Origin: Isoetes taiwanensis
Lineage: Eukaryota; Streptophyta; Lycopodiopsida; Isoetales; Isoetaceae
DNA length: 64,000 bases
Assembly (NCBI GenBank): GCA_021234155.1
Contig: JAJEKV010000017.1
Coordinates: 5,995,901 to 6,059,900, forward strand
Direction of reading: 5' to 3'
Part shown: piece by piece, positions 34,901 through 44,800 of the stretch
Layout of the letters: every line of letters begins with the position of its first letter
Numbering within the stretch: position 1 is the first letter of the stretch
Notes under the pieces: model-generated
Told to the model about the DNA's origin: nothing
The model's database searches: none
What the model saw: only the letters and a program-made list of their open reading frames with translations
Made by a program: the position numbers and the translations under genes

Positions 34901-37720
34901 AAGATGTAAACCACAACCCTTATTCCCCAGAGGTCCTCCCATGGTAAAAAAATTGTTAGAGAAATGTCCACCTTCCATATTTTACCTCACGCTGTTTCAG
35001 TGCTGCTTCTTTCCTGCACAATATTAGAAAGCAAATGTATCAATCAAACAGCACAATACCATCTGCATAGGACTATAATATGAGCATTACCTACTCAACA
35101 GCCTGGCTTCCAAAGAGATACCTTCGCCAAGACTTGCAACCTAAACCAAACATCAGACCCAGAGATCCTTAAATTCATTCTACCATTCAAAATAGTCATA
35201 GAAAATAGAATTTGACATCAGTATTCTCTGAGTACCTGTTTCTCAAGCTCCCTAGCCCTTGCCTCTGATGCTTGCAATCTGTCCTCTGTAAGGCGAAGCT
35301 AAAAGAACACAAAGATGGAGTCAGATAATGAAAAGAGGGGAATTGCAATGGCTTGGTTGAGTTATGGCTTACCTTGTCTATTATGATCTCATTCTCCTCC
35401 TGAATTAAATCTATCTGAAATTGATCAGGCATGAAAACATTGATTAGTTTTGCAATTATGCATCTTCGCTATACTGTTTCGGCCACCTCTAAAAAGCCAA
35501 ACAAATCATTTGACAGGGTCTGTAAGACAATGCCATGCACAGAAATACAAAAAGCTTAGCACCGAAAAATTTGTTCTTAAACGTAGTTGATGAAAAAGGC
35601 AAAACATTCTTAGGATTCTTAATTTCTGATCCTTTATCATTGCTTTATGCATTTTTCTAGGTGGCTACGTTACGCTGCGAGATGTATGCTCTGATGTCAT
35701 AATTTGTCTCATAGACCCAAGTGGTTATCTGCAGACGATAATATAATCCTTCTATCTTTCTGGTGGGATCAGTAAATCCCAAAAGGACTCAAATATTTAA
35801 AGGCTCTTAAAGACACATTCAAGGCATTTGGGATATGGTATGGCTACTTCATCTAATCAGAATCAGCTTTGAGACAAAACTCTCCTTAAATTCGTGCAAA
35901 CAACACCAACACAGGAGGGAAATGCGGCTGCTAGCACATATTTTCAGCAATTGAAGACTGAAGCCACATATGTTGAAGGAACTGTAACAATCATTTGCAA
36001 CCATTGATGAAAAGTAGGTGGCTAAGATAACAATCAAATGGATCAAGGAATCATGAAAATCAACTCATAACAAACCAGATGGCGTGTAATGAATACATTT
36101 CAGTGCACAAAAAGCAAATCACTGTTCCATTACAAACCTCATCGCGTAAAGCAGCAGCTTCACGACGGTCCCCAGAGTCCTGCCGTAAACCAGAAGTTGG
36201 CAAGTATTCACTTCCCCTGGAATGTCGTGATGAATGTTAAGCTTCAAGCACCCAACTTAAAAAGGAACGCCATAGATCTTTCAGGTGACAGGCTACTATA
36301 TGGCCATTCCACAAAAAAGGAATATTACAAGCATAAGAACATGTGCCTTCAACACAACATGTTCTATTGCCTAGTAATTTCCACTGGACTAACTTGCAAG
36401 GACGGCAAATGATAAAAAAGTAGAATAGTTCAGCAACTGATCTTTTTCAATAACCTGATACGACTTTCATGGAATGGCTCTCTAATAGGAAGTCATCAAT
36501 GTAAAACAGGCATTATATGGACTACCTAGTAGCTGCTAACAGAAATTTATCCTCTTGACAAACGTTTCTATTATAAAGCTGGCACCATCCATTTTCGAGG
36601 ACAATTAGCAATAACAAGCTCAACCCATATGAAGTGGAAAAGAATTTTTTATTAAGGTCTGTGGTACTGCTTTGTTCATGAAACCAAAATGTTGTACTTA
36701 TGACAACTACTGGACAAAAGGAAAGCACTGTTTAAATAATATAGTGATTAATACACTGATTAAATAATCTTTTACCAATGAATAGCATAATACCAAAAGA
36801 ACAGACATAAGGAGAAATTCAAATGTGACAAATAAGAAAAACCTTTTTTCACGGCGAATTTCAGGTTCCACCAGCATTCGCATAGGCTGGCTTGGAAGTG
36901 ATGGTCTAGGCCGTGTACTTGCTGGCGGCACTGACGTTGTGGAAGGCACTAAAGGTGAGGGTCTTGATGGCACAGATGTCCGTCCTATTGATGCAGAGCG
37001 TTGAGATATGGTATTTTCATCAAATGTACGTGTCACCTAACTCAGAAGCAAAAAATCCTGTCAACTCTCAACATCGAGTGTCCAACTAAACCACTATCTA
37101 TATTACTAACATTTAACAATACTACAAGTACATTAAACGCGAAAATATAAACTGAGATTCGAAATATGTAAGGTATGCCCAAATATATAAGGACATGGTT
37201 CATTGCTGTCTTAACTTCTGTAGATGATAAGCAAGTCTTGAATTTAATTGATGAAAATGATCAAAGACAGCAACAAACCATGTATTTGCAACCAACCACT
37301 ACACCCTCAACAAGGATATAGCCTAATTAAACAGTAGGCTATCATATGACTGAAATAATGGAAATGCATGTGTCTTCATCTGTGCTGAGATTTTACACAA
37401 ATGGAAAACATGTTCCTGCATACCTTAGGGGATTTAGCCCTCGATAATTTAGAAAGTGTTGAGTTAGAGCTTTTGTGGAAGGGCAAGTCATCGTCCTCGT
37501 CCTCATCATCATCGTCGTCCTCGGGTGATCTCGAAGCCATAAGATGTGCCAGGCGTGCAGCTGCAGCTTTAGCAGCATTGCTCTGCCCTTTTCTTGCACC
37601 ACCCAAAGAACCTGATCTCACATGATGCGGAGACATTGGGGATAGATCACCACCATTGTTGCTAGTGTTGCTCCTGGCCCGTCCATATAGGGGACTACCA
37701 TTTCTTTCTCTGTAAGCCAT
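28924..37720 (-). CDS. SCD2: SCD2-like coiled-coil protein, intact, 17 exons
   Basis: I reconstruct a full coding sequence of 1686 nt (561 residues), close to the size I recall for Arabidopsis SCD2. Exons in coding order: 37424-37720, 36843-37036, 36138-36216, 35373-35414, 35236-35298, 35091-35140, 34986-35013, 34230-34304, 34045-34155, 33892-33952, 33687-33818, 30640-30776, 30502-30568, 29629-29679, 29510-29550, 29298-29424, 28924-29054. All introns are GT-AG and all phases agree. The start is [16 protein letters not shown]. Landmarks: [14 protein letters not shown] and an acidic Asp/Glu run (residues 50-80), a Pro/Ser-rich linker, a coiled coil ([14 protein letters not shown] to [16 protein letters not shown]), [77 protein letters not shown] and [15 protein letters not shown]. 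In Arabidopsis SCD2 works with the DENN protein SCD1 in clathrin-mediated traffic, exocytosis and cytokinesis at the plasma membrane and cell plate. The intron 33686-30777 carries an LTR-type insertion. Confidence 0.92.
30826..33255 (-). mobile_element. LTR-type retroelement insertion in an SCD2 intron
   Basis: Two direct copies of about 75 bp lie at 30826-30900 (TGTTAGTGCTTCATGACTTT...) and 33179-33255 (TGTAAGTGCTCTATGATTTA...), about 80-85% alike. On the minus strand the right-hand copy ends in CA and is followed at once (33166-33178) by TGGTTTCAGAGCC, one mismatch from the classic initiator-tRNA-Met primer-binding site of plant LTR elements. This sets the orientation as minus, the same as SCD2. 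Similarity between the repeats fades after 75 bp, so LTR outer limits and target duplication are not settled. No gag, protease, integrase or RT was recognised, so it would be non-autonomous. Confidence 0.6.
31090..32453 (-). CDS. Coding-like interior of the LTR element, possible captured gene
   Basis: On the minus strand a Met at 32453 starts [16 protein letters not shown], directly followed by a GTATGA donor-like site. Further coding-like blocks are 32230-32320 ([20 protein letters not shown]), 31925-32150 ([13 protein letters not shown] ... [19 protein letters not shown], ending at a donor-like site), 31490-31720 ([20 protein letters not shown] ... [19 protein letters not shown]) and 31200-31470 ([15 protein letters not shown] ... 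[13 protein letters not shown] ... [17 protein letters not shown]). The blocks read like exons of one ordinary cellular protein rather than a polyprotein. I do not recognise the family. Alternatively it could be a separate gene lying inside the SCD2 intron. Confidence 0.4.
34445..34560 (-). other. Possible unused or alternative exon within an SCD2 intron
   Basis: Between SCD2 exons 34986-35013 and 34230-34304 the minus strand has an open stretch reading [20 protein letters not shown] and ending KGPHCYEK at a GTAGGT donor-like site. The flanking exons join perfectly without it and resemble SCD2 across the junction, so it is not needed. It could be a cryptic or regulatory cassette exon, or chance. 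Confidence 0.25.
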
Positions 37721-38250
37721 ATTATGCAACTAGTTCCTAGTTACAGGTGACGTGATTAGCTCCACACCAAATAAATCTCCATCCTGTACCTCTCGAATAA
37801 ATACCTAAAATCCGCCCATTCTACAGGATTGAATTCCAAAAAAGCAAGGCAGATGTAACAGATCTTGGTCCCAATCTGGATCCATACCTTTATTCCTTCA
37901 ATGTTCCCGTTATCCTAGTAGCCTGAAAGAAAACGGTGGGATAGACTAGATCAAAGTAAGAGAGCTGGGATCTTTACCACCGCAAAATGGACGGAACTCC
38001 ATGTTCAGAAGCCTTCCAGCAATAAATTCCGAAGCAGGCGTCTGGATCTAGAACCTGAAACCATGCATTGGGTCTATTTACCAAGTCGCATTGACGCACA
38101 CGACAGCAACCAGATTTGATGATGGAAGCCTAATCAAGATGGCAACAGAGGCATCGCAGCCGTTCTTCTATTGTAATTTTATTTGAAAGAAAATAGAGCC
38201 TCCCAAATATTTAGAATGAAATGAAGTGAACTAGATTTTAACCTATGGGA
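37721..38250 (-). promoter_or_regulatory. SCD2 upstream region
   Basis: This stretch should contain the SCD2 promoter and 5' UTR, possibly with a 5' UTR intron. No clear TATA box was seen on the minus strand. It ends at the first of two MITEs. Confidence 0.35.
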
Positions 38251-38254
38251 CTCA

Positions 38255-38639
38255 GGGTGAGATTCGACTAGGACTTTAAAATGTTTAATTTTAATTAATT
38301 GCCCAATATAATTTTGCCATGTCAAAAAGTCGTTGTTGTGATTTATTCCACTTGAGTGGAAGTTAATTAAAAATACTTACGTGGCGTTGCCATGAGTTTT
38401 TTTAAAAGGACAGCCAATATTGGCTGGCCCTAAAAATAATATATGTGTCCCTTGCTCAAATATTGCCACGTGGATCTCTATTTTGTTTTTTTTTCTATTT
38501 TTCTTTCTTGATCCTTTAATGTGTCCTACGTGGATTTTTTATGTTTCATATGTGGAATCACCCCGTAGAAATTGCTACTTAAATTAAGGAACTTTAATGC
38601 CACGTCATTAAAGAATGTTCACGTAATGGAATCTCACCC
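38255..38639. mobile_element. MITE with 11-bp terminal inverted repeats
   Basis: The left end GGGTGAGATTC (38255-38265) is matched by GAATCTCACCC at the right end (38629-38639). Both ends are flanked by TCA (38252-38254 and 38640-38642), a 3-bp target duplication. The interior is AT-rich with no ORF. The 3-bp duplication and GGG start point to a PIF/Harbinger-like or related origin, though TCA is not the usual TWA target. Confidence 0.65.
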
Positions 38640-38652
38640 TCAATAAAATAAA

Positions 38653-39099
38653 GGGCAAATTATAAAAATACCCCTATATTTATGCAAAATTATGAAAATG
38701 ACCCTATTTTTAGGATAGTTTTGATGGAAATGACCATAACTCTTTTGTGATGATTCGAAGAGAAGAGAACGTATCCTTTAGATATTTGTAGATGACAATG
38801 AGATCTTCCTAACAAAGCTAGAATCACTTGAATCGGAGTTCGAAATCACAAGTTATGTTACTTTTAATACACAAAATGATGTAAGGATTTAAGAGACCAT
38901 AACTTAAGATTTCAAACTCCGATTCAAGTGTTTCTAGCATTGATAGAAAGATATCGTTATCATCTATAATGGATATGGAGGACACGTTCTTATTCGGATC
39001 ATTATAAAAATGTTACGGTCATTTCCATCAAAACCATCCCAAAAACAGGGGCATTTTCACAATTTTGTATAAATATAGGGGTATTTTTATAATTTTCCC
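38653..39099. mobile_element. Foldback MITE with perfect 9-bp target duplication, Mutator-like
   Basis: The 447-bp element is almost one long inverted repeat. The left end begins GGGCAAATTATAAAAATACC and the right end is its near-reverse complement, and pairing continues inward for about 200 bp per arm (for example TTTTGATGGAAATGACC against GGTCATTTCCATCAAAA). TAAAATAAA flanks it on both sides (38644-38652 and 39100-39108). A 9-bp duplication with long inverted repeats is the signature of Mutator-superfamily (MULE) MITEs. It sits 13 bp from the neighbouring MITE. Confidence 0.85.
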
Positions 39100-39109
39100 T
39101 AAAATAAAA

Positions 39110-41520
39110 CATTACACTGATAAGCTTCTAATTATTTCGTTTCCTTTGGTATTTGTGGATTGTATCTCACCCATAGTATGGCCTAGATTTCGCCTAGGTA
39201 TTGTATGGAAAATCGTATGCAAAGCATATTTTTTAGCTAATTGGAGCTGCTTGTTGGCCGAGATGAAAGTAGCATTCCAAAAATCGGCTAAGGCATGTGT
39301 TTGTCTTGTTGTTTGTATGCATGGTTTAAGAATAGAAAGATAAGAAAGCATGTTGGTTTCTTTTTTGAGCAGGCGCGGCCGTGGATGGCAGGCTTGGAGG
39401 CCAAATCATCGCGGCCAAATCATAGCCTGCTTCCTTGTGTAGTTAGGGGCATCAGAATGCTGGAGTAGGCTCACGCACAGTGCAGGTAGAGCATGGTTTG
39501 CATGCAGGTAGAGCATGGTTTGCATGCAGGTAGAGCAGGGGATTGATTCCGGCAGGGTATGAGCATTGCCATCTGTGCTGGCTCATTGTTTGGATGCCGG
39601 CAGAAGGCGGGCTTGGAAGCACACCGGCAGTCTGGTTGGGCACAGGCTGCCTGGGCCTTTTTTTTTCTTTTTTTTCTTTTGCTTTTAACCATGTGTTTCG
39701 TTTGGACCATTGGAAGTGGCAGGCAAATTGCTGATGAAAAATTTAGTGGCCTTTGATTTGGCATAGAACAAAAAATATTCCAGAGATCAATGGTCAGAAA
39801 TCAAAGATGCAAAAAAAAACCCATAAGGAATGAATAAAAACCCATAACTAATTCCAAAAACCGAATACTATCAGGATTTAAAATCCCTCCAATTGCATAT
39901 ACAGCGCTATTGGTTGGAAAAAGACAGTCTATTGGTTTAGAGTCTGGATTTTTACTTATGTGGTGAGCAATATTGATTTTGTGTCTGTACACCCTTTGGA
40001 GTTGAGTTTTAACTTATGTAAATCCATGGTTGTGTGCAGACTGAATCTCGTACAGTTTGGAGTCTGAGGTTTTTCTTATGTAGGACTAGGTGAGCAATAT
40101 TGGTTCTGTGTATGAACACTAAGTACTATGTGGTTGAATGTATGCTGAACTAGGTGAGCAATGTTGGTTGAATGTGTGCAGACCAAGTCCATGTGGTTTG
40201 TAGTCTGAGTTTTAACTTACATAGAACGAAGTTGGTCTTTGCATTAAATGGGTTGATATGAATTCCTCTTGCAAAGTTGTTGCTTTGCATAATGAGAGCC
40301 TATAGTGCCTTGCTTGTTGGCTTTGGAGGTTAGCTTAGTCTTTGAGTGACTCAAGCCCCCATTTTCGACCCATCGTAACATTTTTTTCCAATGAGTTACT
40401 TAGAGTGCGATGGTGATTGATCTCTACCTAAATGTATTTCTATCTATTATTGTTTGCTTTTGTGTCTTTTCTATCTAGTAAACTTGGCAAGAAGCCAAAT
40501 CAAAATCATAGAATCATAATAGGAATCAGTCATGATCATGCATGTATTTCTTATTTTGATTCTTTGTTGGATCTCGAGGTTGTCTCCTTTCGTTGATCGA
40601 CTTGCTATTGTATTTTCCAGTTGCTTAAGCTAGGCACGTCTATCTTTTTGCACACAGCTTTATTTACTCGTGAACCTTTAACTTAATCTAGTCAACAAAA
40701 CCTACAAAGCTTCATTGTAGTTGTTTATGGGAGACCTATGTTTTTTAGTGTTTTGGCCAAAATCTGAAAAGCTAATAATCTGTGGTTGTTGGCTAATAAC
40801 ATATGATTAGGGTTTTCGTCGAAATTCGAAAAGCCAATAATCTGTGGTCTTCAACAGATAGATATAAAATTGGCTAATGACATATGATTAGGGTTTTGGC
40901 CGCAATTCAGAAAGCCAATCATCTAGAGAGATAGAAAGTTGGCTAATGATATATGACTAGGGTTTTGGCTAAAATCCAAAAAACCAATAATCTATAGTCA
41001 TTAACTAATGACATATGATTAGGTTTTGGCCGAAATCCAAAAAAGCATTAATCTGTGGCTAATGACATATAGATCATATTTCAATAGATAAATAGACATA
41101 GATGCATTGGAATGGAACTACACATAATGCGACTCTGGATGGTCTCAAAACTCGAGATATAACTGTCCTAGAACTAGTGTGTTACCACCAGACCAAAGTC
41201 CCGAGTGTGATGGAAATCCAATATGTTTTTCCAAGATGTCTGGTTGTTGGTGCCAAAAAGCATGTCACATACTCATGCGACAAGCACATGTAAAAATGCA
41301 TGCCGCATGCGCATGCCAAAAATGGACCTTGGAAATCAAGATCCACATGAAAAAGAAAACAATTCTTTTTTGTGTTTTTACAGCTGTTTTGGCCACAAAA
41401 ATAGAAAAGTTCATTCCTGAAACTTGTCACATGCTAGCCTAATGTGATCCAACATTATGATAGAAATGCAACTGTGCTTGGGTATCGAACATTGAAATAC
41501 AAGGCCTTGGCCTTGCATCG
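39110..41520. repeat. Non-coding stretch with three tandem-repeat clusters
   Basis: At 39481-39540 a 22-bp unit (TGCAGGTAGAGCATGGTTTGC) occurs three times. At about 39940-40215 a looser unit with TGAGCAATATTGRTT and CTTATGT recurs three to four times. At about 40745-41080 a unit with GGCTAATRACATATGATTAG, GGTTTTGGC and CCAATAATCTGTGG recurs about five times with uneven spacing. No gene is supported. ORFs at 39452-39764 run through the 22-bp repeats and at 41102-41442 match nothing known. Confidence 0.7.
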
Positions 41521-41863
41521 AAAGTACCTTTTAATAATGTCAACTCCAATATGTTCTGCCATTTTGTCAACCATTATATTTTCAAATGCCATTCCTTCGG
41601 CTGAAGAACACCTTCTTTAATTATATAAATGCTACTTTACACGTGATAAACAACGATAAACTTTGAAATCTATTGTTCATGTTACAAGTCTATAGCTTCT
41701 AATGTTTTTGAAGGATTACACTTCCCTATTTGTAACTCTTAATCTCTATAAATGTAAAATGCCTTTGACCCAGAAAATGGCAAGTGCATACTGCCAATTA
41801 TGCCTATGGATACCACAAAGAGAACAAAGAAAAGAAAGAAAACAAAAAATAAAAAAAACATAC

Positions 41864-44800
41864 CTTGACCTCAAATCCTTTTTCGTTAAGTGATCCTTCC
41901 TTAGGACTTTGGAAATTGGAATTCACGACTAAATCATTGTCAACTTTGTCGCCTAAATCTGTTTTTTCCTACAATAATAAGGAAAATTAAGTTTCATGCC
42001 ACTAGGATAGAATAGAAGATATCAAATTTTATCAAATGAATAAATGCGATACCTTAACTTCAATTTCACTTGCACCATCTGAATTTTCAACGTGCTACAA
42101 AAAATATTTAGAAGGTATGAACTTTCATATCAAATTATTTATTTGAATAAGGAAAAAAGAAAAGAGAAAAAGACAAAAGTAAACAAACCAAAGGAGTTTT
42201 TTACATCAATACCATAGCCTCTTTTCTCCCAATAATGATACGAAATAATAGCAGTACGTTTGGTTGTTCTTCTATACTCTTGTTTAATTCCTAGAACAAC
42301 TTGATATTTTGTATATTTGTGTGTTGGTGTTTTTTCATTTTATTTTTTTTTCTCCCTTAAAAAAAAAAAAAAAAAAAAAAAAAAGTATGAGGGGCAAACA
42401 AAGATGAATTTCCATGCATATAGAAGAGGGGAGAATATTTCGAGGCCCATAGCAGTAGAGAACATTCTACAGTCCATAAGGCAAACAGAAAGTATTTTTT
42501 ATGTCCTACCACTTGGCAGCATCCCATAGAACATATGATGGTCCCCTAATTGTCCAAGGAGAATCTCGAACACAAGACCTTCTAACCGCTATCCCATAGG
42601 GGGGGATTCGATGGAAAGCTCGAATTTCGGGCCCAAACGGGACTGTTAGGCATCGAGAGAAGCTCATCGCTCATCTTCTCTCGAGTTATACTGTATAATT
42701 TTTGTCTCTCGCCATATAGCGCGAGAGACAAAAATTTAAGAGACAAAAATTTAAGTTGCATGTGGTAACCTTAGAGAAAGACGCCTTGCCACATGCATGA
42801 GGAGAGGCAAGATGAGAGATAAAAACTGCGAGAGGTGATGAGAGAAGGTCGAGAGCCGGATGAAACCCACTCTCAACTTTGAGAGGAAACGCAGCGAACA
42901 GGTTGTTAGGCCCGTTCCCATTAAGCCTAGGGTTGTTAAGAAAGAGCGCACTCAAAATTACCCCCAAAAAAAAAAAAAAAAAAAAAATTGGCTCCAATTC
43001 CTTTGAGCGAGCCACAAGAATGGAAACTCTTGCCTATTTATGAAACGATCTTGGGCGGGAATCATCACCGATCTCAATCTCTCGATTAAATTTGAAGGTG
43101 AGTGCATGAATTTGTTGTTTTTCATAATTCCCCTATTCCTGAAATTAGTGTTGGAGCTCAATTCTCCTGTTACTTCATCGAGTAGGCCACCAAATGACCA
43201 AAGCAAGTCCGAGTAGGCCACCAAATGACCAAAGCAAGCCATTCTACTCTTCTGCCTACTTCTAAACTATGTGTCCATACTAGACCCCTAATTTAGCTTG
43301 AAAAGAGCACAAAGAATGACCGATCGGTGTCAAAAAATTTTGCATCACTCGAGGCTAAGACAGAGGGAAGCAACAATCCAAAAAAAAAAAAGGTGGTGCC
43401 AATTGAAAAATAAGATTCAATTGCATTGGCCTCACAGAACTCGGTTGCATTGGACTTGCTTCCTAGCTAGCAAACTGCAATTCTGAAACCGAAGAGGAAA
43501 AAACCAGTGGATTGGTCAGACATCACGATTAGAACAATGCTTGCTCTTATGAAGGAATGCAAGGTTCCCAACAGTGGGAACATTAACCCTCCAACAACCA
43601 ATGGAGAGAAATTATGTTGAAACAGCAACCGAGTGTTGATGACTTGGAAGAATTGAGGCAATTGAGAAACAAATGGGAGTTGAGGTACAATGATCAAAAG
43701 GAGGCTGAGAATAGGACAGGGGTTTCTCCAAGTGATTGGCTATGGTTTGAGATAATTGATTATCTCAAACATGGCCAAACCAATAACAAGGACATTCCTG
43801 GAGCAGTGGATGATGGAGATTTTGGAATAGATGCTTTTGAAGAAGCAGATACGTTTACAAATACTTACATATTTGTTACATTTATGACACAATTGGGATT
43901 GATGCATCATTTCAAGAAGAAAAGTTCTTTGATGTTGACAATTATGTTCCACCATCATGCCCTCTTCCTACTGAGAGACGTAGCAGGGAGGACAACTCTA
44001 GTGGCCATGACAAGAATTCAAGTAAGAAAATACCTACTGCATGTTCAAATTCTGATATTAGTCCAAGGTCAGTAGTTTGCAACCAACCAGGAGTATCATG
44101 GAAACAAAACTAAATCCATTTGGTAGCAAAGTGGAGTTGATCTGGAACTCAAAATAGAGCAATTTCTATGTGAACTCTTTTGATTCATCTAAGGCATGAT
44201 TTAGATCATTTTTGGTCCATAATTGGGTTACTGAATCATTATTTTGGTCTGTAATGATTGGACAACCTAGAGTTTGAGGACTAGGGCTAAAAATGGCTTC
44301 TTTTGTATCAAAATCATTAAAGGGACATAGCCACAGAATAAAGAGAGTGCTAGGAACAAGAATCCGGACGTTTTACCCCAATTATCTACCTCTTTTTCTG
44401 ATCTACAGGCTTCCACAGGCACCACAACTGCACAAACTTAAAAATCCGACCAATTTGAAGTTGCGAAGAAATTAATCTTAAGAATCTGACCAACCCTCAG
44501 CCTCTAATTAGGACTCGCATTCCAGAGATATTAGTCCTCCTTCTCAGACAGATTGGGGGTGGGAATTAAAAATATGACTGCTCTACTTTTTGAAGAAAAT
44601 CCATGAATATCAGATGAATTAGCAATGCCATATCAGGCTTCGTTTCATCCAAATCCGACAGTTATCTGACCTCATTGCAACCAATGCTTTCTGGAGAAAC
44701 AGTAGCCATAGCCGCCTTAGCTACGCTTATGAAGAAACAGGGGAGGGGGAGAACCTAAAAAAATTTCAAGATGCCCAAAAAAAAATCCGGCAGGGGGCTT

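Noticed and set aside
37401-37625. Plus-strand poly-Ser ORF
   Set aside because: Antisense shadow of the Asp/Glu run in SCD2 exon 1.
44293-44475. Short plus-strand ORF starting MASFVSKSLKG
   Set aside because: Only 60 codons, no domain, lies in transposon debris inside an intron.
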